This document shows positions 36,858 to 47,515 of a DNA stretch of 64,000 nt, piece by piece. The notes beneath the pieces are model-generated. The model did no database searches and had not been told where the DNA came from. It worked only from the letters and a program-made list of their open reading frames with translations. Position 1 is the stretch's first letter. The number at the start of each line of letters is the position of its first letter. The translations under genes were made by a program, and so were the position numbers. The DNA comes from Stenotrophomonas rhizophila (GTDB lineage: Bacteria > Pseudomonadota > Gammaproteobacteria > Xanthomonadales > Xanthomonadaceae), in assembly GCF_003751305.1 (NCBI RefSeq), contig NZ_RJKV01000001.1, positions 1 to 64,000 on the forward strand, in the 5' to 3' direction.

Positions 36858-39193
36858 CCCGTCGTCACCGTTCCCTGTTCCGCCCGGTGCGCATGCCGCG
36901 TCCGTCCGCCGCAGCGGTGGCGTTCACCCTGACCCTGCTGTGTGGCGCGGTCTACGCGCAGGATCCTGCGGTACCTGCACCGGCCACCCCCGTCGCCGCA
37001 CCCGCCGATGCCGCCCCGGCAGTGCCCGTGGCGCCCGCCGCGCCGGCGGCCGGTTCGCGGCAGAGCCGCGCCACGCTCAAGCAGCTCGGCATCGATTACG
37101 AGATCACCCTGCGCGGCATCCAGGGCACCGCTGGCGTGCCGTTCTCGGTGCGCAACGACCAGGTGGTCGATCGGGCCTCGCTCCATCTGAAGTACAGCTA
37201 TTCGCCGGCGCTGCTGCCGGATCTGTCGCACCTGAAGGTCACCGTCAACGACGTCACCGTGGCGACCCTGCCGACCCCGGTCGAGCAGGCCGGGCGGATG
37301 ATCGAGCGCGACATCGACATCGATCCGCGCATGATCATCGACTACAACCGCATCAACCTGCAGTTGATCGGTCACTACACGCGCGAGTGCGAAGACCCTG
37401 ACCACACCAGCCTGTGGGCCAACATCGACGCCGGCAGCTATCTGGAACTGGGCTGGGCCCCGCTGCAACTGACCAATGATCTGTCGCTGCTGCCGGTGCC
37501 GTTCTTCGATGCCCGTGACACCAACCGGCTGGAACTGCCGTTCGTGTTCACCGGGCAGCCGGGGCAGGGCCTGCTGCAGTCGGCCGGTATCGTCTCTTCG
37601 TGGTTCGGCGCGCTGGCCGGCTATCGCGGTGCGCTGTTCCCGGCCTCGATCGATACCGTGCCGCTGGAAGGCAATGCGGTGGTCGTGGCGACCCCGCGCA
37701 ACCCGCCGGCCGGCCTGGTGCTGCCCGACATCAGCGGGCCGACCCTGGCCGTGATCGCCAATCCGAACGATGCCAACGGCAAGTTGTTGCTGGTGCTCGG
37801 CCGCGATGACGGTGAGCTGCGCATCGCCGCCACCGCGCTGACCCTGGGCACGCCGTTGTCCGGACCGACCGCCAGCATCGGCGATTTCAAGGAGATCGCG
37901 CCGCGCAAGCCGTATGACGCGCCGAACTGGATTCCCAGCGATCGCCCGGTGCGCGTCTCCGAACTGGTCCAGCAGACCAGCGAGTTGAATGTGGTCGGCT
38001 ATCACCCGGACCTGATCCGGATCGGCCTGCAGCTGCCGCCGGATCTGTTCACGTGGCGCCGTGACGGCATCCCGCTGGACCTGCGCTACCGCTACACGCT
38101 GCCGGAAGGGGCGAACAAGTCGGCGCTGAACATCAGCATCAACGATGCCTTCGTCACCACGCTGCCCTTGAACGGCCGCCCGGCACCGCGCTCGGTGTCG
38201 GAGATGCTGTGGAACAAGATGAAGGCACCGGGCGTGATGCCGATCCAGCAGAAGGTGATGCTGCCGACCGGCCCGTTCTCGTCCAACAGCCAGCTGCGCT
38301 TCCACTTCTTCTTCGACCGCCCGCAGGCGGCCGAGTGCAAGAACACGTTCCCGGATGTGTCCGCGGCGATCGATGGCGACACCAGCATCGACCTGAGCGG
38401 CTTCGACCACTACATGGCGATGCCCAATCTGGCCGCCTTCGGTAATGCCGGCTATCCCTTCACGCGTCTGGCCGATCTGTCCGAGACCGTGCTGGTGCTG
38501 CCCAACAACCCCACCGCCGATGATGTCGGCAACGTGCTGACCCTGCTCGGCCGCATGGGCGCCTCGACCGGCTACCCGGCGGTGCGCAACCGCATCATCG
38601 CCGCGGGCCAGGTGGGCGAACATGCCGATCAGGATCTGGTCGTGCTGGGCTCGCGTCGCAGCCAGCCGCTGTTCGGCGAGTGGGCCGCGCACCTGCCGAT
38701 CGGCGAGGCGGGGCAGTCGCGTCGCTTCCAGCTGTCGGACTGGGTGTTCGAGCGGATGCCGTCGTTCCTGTCGCCGGATGCGCGCCGTACCGATCTGCCG
38801 ACCACCGCCGAAGTGTCGGTGCGTCCGGATGCCGGCGATGTCGTGCTGATGGGCTTCGAGTCGCCCCTGCGCAAGGGGCGCAGCGTGATCGCGGTGATGG
38901 CCGATGATCCGGCGCAGGTCAATCGCCTGTTCGAGGCATGGTTCGATCCGGACCGCCTGCGTGACTTCCAGGGCAGCGTGGTGCTGCTGCAGAAGGACAA
39001 GGTGCGCAGCCTGGCCGGTAACCAGAGTTATTACGTCGGCCACCTCCCGCCGTTGACCTGGCTGCGCTGGTACTTCTCGCAGAGTCCGTTGCTGCTGGCC
39101 GGCTTTGTCGGGTTGGCCTGCCTGTTGTTGGCCCTGATTGCACGTTGGCTGCTCAAGCGCAACGCCAAGGCACGCATCCGGGTGTCCGGCTGA
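36854..39193 (+). CDS. bcsB: Cellulose synthase regulatory subunit BcsB
   Basis: Periplasmic partner of BcsA that carries the emerging glucan, anchored by one C-terminal helix (779 residues). A signal peptide ends near VYAQ (about 36), followed by a Pro/Ala-rich linker. The body has the alternating carbohydrate-binding and flavodoxin-like domains of the family, with PARxxLxLxxxYSPALLPDLSHLKVTVND-like and CEDPDHTSLWANID motifs. The C-terminal membrane segment is LLLAGFVGLACLLLALIARWLL. It overlaps the bcsA stop by 4 bp and is followed 2 bp later by bcsZ. Confidence 0.94.
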   Translation: MTRRHRSLFRPVRMPRPSAAAVAFTLTLLCGAVYAQDPAVPAPATPVAAPADAAPAVPVAPAAPAAGSRQSRATLKQLGIDYEITLRGIQGTAGVPFSVRNDQVVDRASLHLKYSYSPALLPDLSHLKVTVNDVTVATLPTPVEQAGRMIERDIDIDPRMIIDYNRINLQLIGHYTRECEDPDHTSLWANIDAGSYLELGWAPLQLTNDLSLLPVPFFDARDTNRLELPFVFTGQPGQGLLQSAGIVSSWFGALAGYRGALFPASIDTVPLEGNAVVVATPRNPPAGLVLPDISGPTLAVIANPNDANGKLLLVLGRDDGELRIAATALTLGTPLSGPTASIGDFKEIAPRKPYDAPNWIPSDRPVRVSELVQQTSELNVVGYHPDLIRIGLQLPPDLFTWRRDGIPLDLRYRYTLPEGANKSALNISINDAFVTTLPLNGRPAPRSVSEMLWNKMKAPGVMPIQQKVMLPTGPFSSNSQLRFHFFFDRPQAAECKNTFPDVSAAIDGDTSIDLSGFDHYMAMPNLAAFGNAGYPFTRLADLSETVLVLPNNPTADDVGNVLTLLGRMGASTGYPAVRNRIIAAGQVGEHADQDLVVLGSRRSQPLFGEWAAHLPIGEAGQSRRFQLSDWVFERMPSFLSPDARRTDLPTTAEVSVRPDAGDVVLMGFESPLRKGRSVIAVMADDPAQVNRLFEAWFDPDRLRDFQGSVVLLQKDKVRSLAGNQSYYVGHLPPLTWLRWYFSQSPLLLAGFVGLACLLLALIARWLLKRNAKARIRVSG

Positions 39194-39195
39194 GC

Positions 39196-40356
39196 ATGCG
39201 CGACACGTCCGTCCCCGCGCCGGCGCTCGCGCGCCGCCGCTTTCTGCAGGCACTTGCGGCAGCCGGTGCTGCCGCCGCGTTGCCGCTGGACGCGTGGGCG
39301 CAGGCCTGTGGCACGCCGTGGCGCGAGTGGCGCACGTTCGTGGATCGGCACATCGAGCCCGATGGGCGCGTGGTCGATCACCTCAACACGGATCTGCGCA
39401 GCACGTCCGAATCGCAGTCCTACGGGTTGTTCTTCGCGCTGGTCGACAACGATCCGGTGCTGTTCGACCGCATCCTGGCCTGGACCCGACGCCAGCTCTG
39501 TCGCGGGCGCGCGGATCTCAATCTGCCGGCGTGGCTGTGGGGCCGGGCCGCCGATGGCCAGTTCCGCGTGCTCGACCCCAACACCGCCTCCGATGGTGAG
39601 TTGTGGATCGCGTATGCGCTGCTCGAAGCCGGTCGCTTGTGGAAGCGCCCGGGACTGGTCGAGGCCGGGCGCCAGACGCTCGCGCTGATGCGCACAGCCG
39701 AAATCGTCGAGCTGCCCGGATTCGGGCCGATGTTGCTGCCCGGCAATCGCGGCTTCGTGCAGGCCGACCGCTGGACGCTCAATCCGAGTTACCTGCCGCT
39801 GTTCGTGCTGCGCCGCTTCGCCGCCGTCGATGCACGCGGTCCGTGGGCGCGGCTGGCCGAGCGCAGCGTGGCGATGACCCGCGCCAGCGCTCCGGTGGGA
39901 TTTGCGCCGGACTGGATCGCCTGGAACGGCAAGGCCTTCGTGGTCGACGCCGGCAAAGGTGGGATCGGCAGCTACGATGCCATCCGCTGCTACCTCTGGG
40001 CCGGGATGACCGACCCGGCCGATCCGCTGCGGCGCAGCTTGCTTGATGGCCTGTCCGGCCCGCTGTCGATGCTGCGCGCGCAGACCGGCTTTGCCGAGAA
40101 GATCGACACGCGCCTGGGCGTCGGCACCGGCGCACCCTCGCCGGGCTTTGCCGCGGCGCTGTTGCCGTATCTCAGTGCACTTGGCCAACCTGCACTGGCC
40201 AAGGCACAGCTGGCGCGCATCCCGACCGGCACCCTCAACTATTACGATCGTGCCCTGGTGCTGTTCGGCAAGGGCTGGATGGATCGCCGCTACCGTTTTT
40301 CTGCCGATGGGCGACTGCTGCCCGCGTGGAGTTCGCCATGTTCCGCAAGACCCTGA
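39196..40356 (+). CDS. bcsZ: Endoglucanase BcsZ, GH8 (first copy)
   Basis: Glycoside hydrolase family 8 endo-1,4-beta-glucanase of the cellulose system (386 residues), acting in the periplasm to trim or release nascent chains. It begins with an arginine-rich hydrophobic signal ARRRFLQALAAAGAAAALP that looks like a Tat signal (RRxFLQ). The catalytic acid is E72 in STSESQSYGLFFALVDND and the catalytic Asp is D261 in GSYDAIRCYLWAGM. The ATG at 39196 lies just after bcsB; the longer open frame overlaps it. A second GH8 gene lies beyond bcsC (44920). The 3' end overlaps bcsC by 19 bp. Confidence 0.93.
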   Translation: MRDTSVPAPALARRRFLQALAAAGAAAALPLDAWAQACGTPWREWRTFVDRHIEPDGRVVDHLNTDLRSTSESQSYGLFFALVDNDPVLFDRILAWTRRQLCRGRADLNLPAWLWGRAADGQFRVLDPNTASDGELWIAYALLEAGRLWKRPGLVEAGRQTLALMRTAEIVELPGFGPMLLPGNRGFVQADRWTLNPSYLPLFVLRRFAAVDARGPWARLAERSVAMTRASAPVGFAPDWIAWNGKAFVVDAGKGGIGSYDAIRCYLWAGMTDPADPLRRSLLDGLSGPLSMLRAQTGFAEKIDTRLGVGTGAPSPGFAAALLPYLSALGQPALAKAQLARIPTGTLNYYDRALVLFGKGWMDRRYRFSADGRLLPAWSSPCSARP

Positions 40357-43300
40357 CCCCCCTTTGCCTGGTTGGCCTGTGCGTGTTGACCGTGCCGGCC
40401 TTCGCGCAGAACGCATCGTCCACGCAGCAGCTGGTCAGCCAGGGCAATTACTGGCAGGACCAGGGCCGTGAGGATCTGGCGGCCGATGCCTGGCGCAAAC
40501 TGCTGGCGACCGATCCCAACCAGGCCGACGCACTGCTCGGCCTGGGCCTGATCGACCTCAATCAGGGCCGCCGTGCCGAGGCACAGAAGCGGCTGCAGCA
40601 GCTGCAGGCACGCCACCCGTCCTCGGCGCAGGCCACGCGCCTGCGCATGGCGCTCGGCGGTGGCGGCGGTGGCAACCAGCTGCAGACCGCGCGCCGTGCG
40701 GCGGCGGCCGGTCGCTACGTCGAAGCGGTACGCGCCTATGAAGAGGCCTTCGGTGCGGGCGGCCCGCCCAATGATCTGGCGCTGGAGTACTACCAGGTGC
40801 TGGCCGGTACACCGGAAGGCTGGACCCGCGCGCGCGATGGCCTGCGCCGTATCGCCACCGGCAACAACAACCCGGCCAAGCTCGCGCTGGCCCAGGTGCT
40901 GACCTACCGCGAGCCGACCCGCCGCGAGGGCATCGCCCAGCTGCGTACGCTCAGCCAGGCCAACGACACCGCCGGCCCCGCGCGCGCGGCCTGGCGCCAG
41001 GCGCTGCTGTGGCTCAACGCCACCACCGCCGATGCCGGGCTGTATCAGGCCTTCCTGGACGTCGTACCCAACGATCGTGAAGTGGCGGCCAAGCAGGCGC
41101 AACTGCGCGAGCAGGCTGTGGCCAACCGTCCCGTGCCGCAGGACCCGAACCAGCGCCTGCTCGGCGAGGGCTTCCGCGCGCTGGACAGCAACAATCTGGC
41201 CCAGGCCGAAGCGCGTTTCGCGCAGGTGCTGCGCGCGCGGCCGCGCGATGCCGAGGCACTCGGTGGGCTGGGTTCGGTACGCCTGCGCCAGGAACGTTTC
41301 GGTGAAGCCAATGAACTGCTGCGTCCGGCCGCTGCGATCAACGGCAAGTGGCGCAGCGCGGCTGATGCCGCGCGCTACTGGCTGACCCTGCAGGAGGTGC
41401 GTCGCCAGCCCAGCGGCGATGCCATCGCCCGTGTGCAGCAGGTCATCGCGCTGCAGCCGAAGGAGCCTGCGGGTTACGTTGCGCTGGCCGACCTGCAGAG
41501 CGGCAGCGATCCGGCCGCGGCCGAACGCAGCTACCGCAAGGCATTGGAACTGGATGCCGGCAATGCCGGTGCGTTGCAGGGCCTGGTCGGCCTGCTTGGC
41601 CGTCTTGGGCGCGCCGATGAAGCAGCCGCACTGTTCGACCGGCTGACCCCGGCCCAGCAGGAAAGCGCCGGTGGCCAGTCCGTGCTGCGTGCCAACCTCG
41701 CCCGCGCCCGTGCGCAGCAGGCCTTGGCCGAAGGCAGCATCGAGATGGCGCAGATCGAATTGGAAGACGCGCTGCTGGTACAGCCGCGCGATCCGTGGCT
41801 GCGGCTGGAACTGGCGCGGCTGTACACGCGCGCGGGCCGTCCGGACCAGGCCAACGGGGTGATCGAAGGGCTGCGCGCGCTGGACGACAGCTCGGCGACG
41901 TCGCTGTATGCCCAGGCCCTGTTCGCCCAGGAAAGCAGCGATTGGCCGCGGGCCTACGCGCTGCTCGAACGCATTCCTGCCGCCTCGCGTGATTCTGAAA
42001 TGACCGCCCTGCATGACACCGCGTGGGTGCAGGTGCAGGCCGCCCAGGCGCGCTCACTCATGCAGCGCCAGCGCAGTGGCGAAGCGCAGTTGCTGCTGGC
42101 CCGCGCCGAAGCCGCACTTGGTGACCGGGTCAAGAATCCGTCCATCGTGGCCGCGTTGGCCGGTGCCTACGCCGATATCGGCAGCCAGCAGCGCGCCCTC
42201 GTGCTCGCGCAGCGCCTGATCGAAGGCGGTTCGCCCAGCGTCGACAACCGCCTGGAATATGCCTCGGTGCTGTTGCGCGCCGGTCGCGATGGCGAAGTCG
42301 CCGCGATCCTGCGCCAGCTCGCCGACGTGCCACTCTCGGCGGGCCAGCAGACCCGTTTGAACGATCTGCGCAGCGGTTACGTGCTGCGCCAGGTCGATGC
42401 GCTGCGTGAGCTGGGCAATCTTGAAGGCGCGTACGCCGTGCTGGCCCCGGCGTTGGCCGAGCGCCCGCAGGATCCGCGCAACATCGCCGCGCTGGCGCGG
42501 CTGTATGCCGCCGCGGGCGACAACGGCCAGGCCCTGGCGCTGTATCAGCAGCAGCTGCAGCTGGCGCCGGGCGATCTGGATGCGATGGTGGCCGCTGCCG
42601 GCAGTGCTGCGGCGATGCGTGACATGGACCTGGCCGAACAGTATCTGGAGCGCGCGCTGAAGCAGGCGCCGGAATCGCCGGATGTGTTGGCGGCCGCAGG
42701 CCGTGTGTATCGCGCGGCCGGCAAGAACCGCCGCGCCGAAAGCTACTTCCGCGCGTCGCTGGCGGCTGCTGCGAAGGGCAGTGGCCAGCTCGACAACGGC
42801 TACCCGCAGGCCAGCACCGCGATGCTGGCAGGCGGTGGCAGTTTCAACCCGTTCGCCGGTCTGAACCGTGGCGGTGGCACCCGTACCGCAGCGCTGCGCG
42901 ACGGTGGCCTGCCGTTGCCGGCCGCCACCGCACGCCTGGCTGCCGAACCCCTGCCGATGGACGCCGGTCCGGCAATGGGCATGAGCCTGGGCCCGGCCAG
43001 CGTCACCCCGGTAATCGATGCCGATGGCCTGCCGGAGCCGGTCATGGTCACGGCCGCGGCCAGCGGCGGTGTCGCCCTGCCGTTGCCGGTGCCCGGCTCG
43101 CGCCAGGTACCCAGCCAGGCGAGTGCACCGCGCGCCTCGCGCAATACCGCGCTTGGTCCGTTGCCGGCGGCCACCACCGGCAACGGCGTGCTCGATGAAC
43201 TGCGCGCGCTCAAGGCCGAGAACAGCAGCAGCCTGGCGGTCGGCGCGGCGTATCGCACCCGCGCTGGCGAAGCCGGCATGGGCCAGCTCGATGACCTGCA

Positions 43301-44819
43301 GGTGCCGATGGAAGGGCAGTTCGCGGTCGGCGACGGCAAGCTCAAGGTTACCGTCACCCCGACCGTGCTCGATGCCGGGCGCCCGGATCCCGAATACACC
43401 AGTGCCAGCCGTTTCGGCGGTGGCCCGCAGGCGGCTCTGGCCGGCGCTCTGGCGGCCGACCGCACGCCGGTCGATGACCTGGTCGGCTCGTCGCTGTACC
43501 AGACACTACTGACCCGCGGCGAGAGCAATGCCACCCGCAATCTGATCTACGACCGCGCCCTGGACAACGGCCGTTACCAGGAGCTGTTCAACCAGACCGA
43601 TGGTTCGCTCACCCAGGCCGAACGTGCGGCGGCCGCGCGTGCGCTGCTGTTTGCCGATCCGCTGCCGAGCTACATCCTCAGCCGCGACCTGGCCAACACG
43701 CCGATCAGCGACATCGCCACCCAGGTGCTGGGCAATGCCGGCCTGGTGCGCGGGCTGACGGCGGCCGAGCAGGCCCAGCTCAAGACCCTGTCCCAGGGCG
43801 GTGGTGGATCGCAGACCCCACAGGCCTTCCAGGACACCCTGTACGCGATGGTGGCCAATGCGGCCGGCTCGCAACGGATGAGCTCGCAGGATGCCAGCGG
43901 TGCCGGCGTCTCGGTCGGCTACGAGCGCGGTGGCTTCCGCGCCGATGTCGGCAGCACCCCGCTCGGCTTCGATGACACCCAGATCGTCGGTGGCATCGGC
44001 TACCGCGGCCAGATCGGCGACGCGCTGACCTGGTCCGGCGAAGCCTCGCGCCGCGCCGTGACCGACAGCCTGCTGTCGTTCGCCGGTGTGGAAGACGGAC
44101 GCAACGGGCTGCGCTGGGGCGGGGTGACCGCCAGCGGCGCCAAGCTCGCCGCGACTGTCGACAACGGTCAGTTGGGCGGCTACGCCAGTGCGTCGTGGCA
44201 TCGCCTGGAAGGCGAGAACGTGGCCGACAACGACCGCCAGGAAGTCGGTGTGGGCGTCTACGTGCACGCGCTGGAAACCACCAACCAGTCGCTGACCGCC
44301 GGCCTGAACCTGACCGCGATGCAGTACGACCGCAACCTCAGCGGCTTCACCTACGGGCACGGCGGCTACTTCAGCCCGCAGCGCTACGTGGATGTCGGCT
44401 TCCCGGTGCACTGGAACGGTCGTACTTCCAGCGGCCGCGTGGCCTGGCAGCTGGATACCAGCGTCGGCGTACAGCACTTCAAGGAAGAGGCCGCGCCGTA
44501 CTTCCCGACCGATCCGGCGATGCAGCAGGCCGCCTACGATGCCGCCTCGATGGCCGCGCTGCTCGGCCTGACCACCGAGTACGTCGACCCGGTCTACACC
44601 GGCCAGACCAAGACCGGCGTGTCCTACAACCTCAGCGCCGCCGCCGAATGGCAGCTGTCCTCGCAGCTGTTCCTGGGCGGGCGGATGGAGTTCAACAACG
44701 CGCGTGACTACCGACAGTTCGGCACCAGCCTGTACCTGCGCTTCCTGCTCGACCGCCTCGGCGCCGGGCTGGGCAAGCAGCCGCAGCCGCTGCGCTCGCC
44801 GTACGCCTCGGGTGAATGA
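40338..44819 (+). CDS. bcsC: Cellulose synthase outer-membrane exporter BcsC
   Basis: Large periplasmic and outer-membrane protein (1493 residues) that exports cellulose. It has a signal peptide (1-23, ending AFA), a long array of TPR helices (about 30-860), a flexible Ala/Pro/Ser-rich stretch (about 870-1010) and a C-terminal BCSC beta-barrel domain (about 1130-1490). The family end motif ...LYLRFLLDRLG is visible. The ATG at 40338 is preferred over a GTG at 40326 because it begins MFRKTLTPLCL, a normal signal. It overlaps bcsZ. No hairpin terminator follows directly; the second bcsZ begins 100 bp later. Confidence 0.95.
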   Translation: MFRKTLTPLCLVGLCVLTVPAFAQNASSTQQLVSQGNYWQDQGREDLAADAWRKLLATDPNQADALLGLGLIDLNQGRRAEAQKRLQQLQARHPSSAQATRLRMALGGGGGGNQLQTARRAAAAGRYVEAVRAYEEAFGAGGPPNDLALEYYQVLAGTPEGWTRARDGLRRIATGNNNPAKLALAQVLTYREPTRREGIAQLRTLSQANDTAGPARAAWRQALLWLNATTADAGLYQAFLDVVPNDREVAAKQAQLREQAVANRPVPQDPNQRLLGEGFRALDSNNLAQAEARFAQVLRARPRDAEALGGLGSVRLRQERFGEANELLRPAAAINGKWRSAADAARYWLTLQEVRRQPSGDAIARVQQVIALQPKEPAGYVALADLQSGSDPAAAERSYRKALELDAGNAGALQGLVGLLGRLGRADEAAALFDRLTPAQQESAGGQSVLRANLARARAQQALAEGSIEMAQIELEDALLVQPRDPWLRLELARLYTRAGRPDQANGVIEGLRALDDSSATSLYAQALFAQESSDWPRAYALLERIPAASRDSEMTALHDTAWVQVQAAQARSLMQRQRSGEAQLLLARAEAALGDRVKNPSIVAALAGAYADIGSQQRALVLAQRLIEGGSPSVDNRLEYASVLLRAGRDGEVAAILRQLADVPLSAGQQTRLNDLRSGYVLRQVDALRELGNLEGAYAVLAPALAERPQDPRNIAALARLYAAAGDNGQALALYQQQLQLAPGDLDAMVAAAGSAAAMRDMDLAEQYLERALKQAPESPDVLAAAGRVYRAAGKNRRAESYFRASLAAAAKGSGQLDNGYPQASTAMLAGGGSFNPFAGLNRGGGTRTAALRDGGLPLPAATARLAAEPLPMDAGPAMGMSLGPASVTPVIDADGLPEPVMVTAAASGGVALPLPVPGSRQVPSQASAPRASRNTALGPLPAATTGNGVLDELRALKAENSSSLAVGAAYRTRAGEAGMGQLDDLQVPMEGQFAVGDGKLKVTVTPTVLDAGRPDPEYTSASRFGGGPQAALAGALAADRTPVDDLVGSSLYQTLLTRGESNATRNLIYDRALDNGRYQELFNQTDGSLTQAERAAAARALLFADPLPSYILSRDLANTPISDIATQVLGNAGLVRGLTAAEQAQLKTLSQGGGGSQTPQAFQDTLYAMVANAAGSQRMSSQDASGAGVSVGYERGGFRADVGSTPLGFDDTQIVGGIGYRGQIGDALTWSGEASRRAVTDSLLSFAGVEDGRNGLRWGGVTASGAKLAATVDNGQLGGYASASWHRLEGENVADNDRQEVGVGVYVHALETTNQSLTAGLNLTAMQYDRNLSGFTYGHGGYFSPQRYVDVGFPVHWNGRTSSGRVAWQLDTSVGVQHFKEEAAPYFPTDPAMQQAAYDAASMAALLGLTTEYVDPVYTGQTKTGVSYNLSAAAEWQLSSQLFLGGRMEFNNARDYRQFGTSLYLRFLLDRLGAGLGKQPQPLRSPYASGE

Positions 44820-44919
44820 TCGCCGTCATGCGCTGATGACCGGCCCGCTGCCAGGCTTTACCTGGCCGCGGGTGTCCCGCAGGCTTGGCGGGTTCCTGCT
44901 GCGAAGAGGCTGATGTCCC

Positions 44920-46068
44920 GTGACTGATTCCCGAGCGTTCCACCCGATGCGCCGCCGCCTGCTGCAGGCGCTGGCCGTGACCCCGCTGCTGGCCTGTTCG
45001 GCCAATGGTCCGGCACGTGGTCCCGGCCCGTGGACCGCGTGGCAGGTGATGCGCGCCTCCAGCGTGACCCCGGACGGCCGCATGGTCGACCACAACAACG
45101 CCGACCAGCGCTCGACCTCCGAAGGCCAGTCCTACGCGCTGTTCTTCGCGCTGGTGGACAACGATCAGCCGCTGTTCGACCGCATCCTGCGCTGGACCGA
45201 GGACAACCTCGCCGGCGGCAGCATGGCCCAGCGCCTGCCGGCCTGGCTGTGGGGGCGTGATGCCGCCGCCAGCGCCTGGAAGGTGCTCGACGACAACCCG
45301 GCCAGCGACTCGGACGTGTGGCTGGCCTACACCCTGCACGAAGCGGCGCGGTTGTGGAAACGGCCGGCGCTGCGGCAGACCGCCGAGGCGATGCTGGCCG
45401 CGATCCTGGCCCAGGAAGTGGTGAATGTGCCGGGGCTGGGCACGATGCTGATGCCAGGGCCGAACGGGTTCGCGACCGAAGATACCTGGCGCTTCAATCC
45501 CAGCTACGTACCGTTGCCGCTGCTGCGCCGGTTCGCCGCACTGGACCCGACCGGGCCGTGGACCACCGTGATCGGCAACAGTGTGCGACTGCTGCGCGAC
45601 ACCGCGCCGCACGGTTTCGCGCCGGACTGGACGGCGTGGCGCGACGGCGGTTTCATCGCCGATCCGGACAAGGGCCCGCTCGGCAGTTATGACGCGATCC
45701 GCTGTTACCTGTGGGCGGGCATGACCGCGGTCAACGATCCCAGCTTCCGCCCGGTGCTGGAGGCGCTGCATGGTCCGCTGACGGTGTTGCGCGACGGCCA
45801 GCCGATACCCGAGAAGGTCAACACGCTCACCGGCGCGCGCGAGGGCACCGGCAACTACGGCTTCGAGGCGGCATTGGTGCCGTACCTGCAGGCGCAGGGC
45901 GAAGCGGACCGGGCAAAGGCGATGGCGGCTGGCCTGCCCACACCGGAGCAGCAGCGTGCCGCGCCGCCGCGCTATTACGAGCAGGTGCTCAGCCTGTTTG
46001 CGCTGGGCTGGTACGAAGGTCGCTACCGCTTCGCCGCGGACGGCCAATTGCGGCCGGCCTGGGTCTGA
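44920..46068 (+). CDS. Second GH8 endoglucanase, BcsZ-like lipoprotein
   Basis: A paralogue of the upstream bcsZ (382 residues), aligning along its length with the same architecture. It has the catalytic acid E68 in STSEGQSYALFFALVDND and D258 in GSYDAIRCYLWAGM. The N-terminus MRRRLLQALAVTPLLACSA combines Arg-rich residues with a lipobox LLAC, so it is probably a lipoprotein, unlike the first copy. The GTG at 44920 is chosen by GAAGAGG 11 nt before it; an ATG at 44947 is possible. It closes the bcs cluster on the plus strand, ending near a SMAG hairpin (46077) in the convergent gap with the purine permease. Confidence 0.9.
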   Translation: MTDSRAFHPMRRRLLQALAVTPLLACSANGPARGPGPWTAWQVMRASSVTPDGRMVDHNNADQRSTSEGQSYALFFALVDNDQPLFDRILRWTEDNLAGGSMAQRLPAWLWGRDAAASAWKVLDDNPASDSDVWLAYTLHEAARLWKRPALRQTAEAMLAAILAQEVVNVPGLGTMLMPGPNGFATEDTWRFNPSYVPLPLLRRFAALDPTGPWTTVIGNSVRLLRDTAPHGFAPDWTAWRDGGFIADPDKGPLGSYDAIRCYLWAGMTAVNDPSFRPVLEALHGPLTVLRDGQPIPEKVNTLTGAREGTGNYGFEAALVPYLQAQGEADRAKAMAAGLPTPEQQRAAPPRYYEQVLSLFALGWYEGRYRFAADGQLRPAWV

Positions 46069-46076
46069 TCCGCCGG

Positions 46077-46097
46077 CTACCGACCGCGGGTCGGTAG
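46077..46097. repeat. SMAG-like symmetric hairpin between convergent genes
   Basis: CTACCGACC and GGTCGGTAG are perfect 9-bp arms around GCG, so the GTAG end occurs on both strands. It sits in the 37-bp gap between the convergent bcsZ-like and purine permease stop codons and may limit read-through in both directions. Confidence 0.75.
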
Positions 46098-46105
46098 GCG
46101 CACCC

Positions 46106-47422
<1,317 letters not shown>

Positions 47423-47444
47423 GGTGGTTATCTCGCGACGATAA

Positions 47445-47472
47445 GGCGTCACGACCAACGGTCGTGACCTAC
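47445..47472 (-). repeat. SMAG-like REP hairpin, minus strand
   Basis: On the minus strand it reads GTAG followed by GTCACGACC-GTT-GGTCGTGAC, a perfect 9-bp stem with a GTT loop identical to that of the copy at 32286. It sits between the ettA terminator and the permease start. Confidence 0.78.
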
Positions 47473-47480
47473 CGGAATGC

Positions 47481-47510
47481 AAACGGCCGCGCAGTGCGCG
47501 GCCGTTTTTC
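47481..47510 (-). terminator. Terminator hairpin after ettA
   Basis: AAACGGCCGCGC and GCGCGGCCGTTT are perfect 12-bp arms around AGT, just after the ettA stop. The T tract is best on the plus strand (TTTTTCC) and shorter on the minus strand (TTTGCATT), so termination of ettA is likely but may be incomplete. Confidence 0.8.
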
Positions 47511-47515
47511 CTTTC

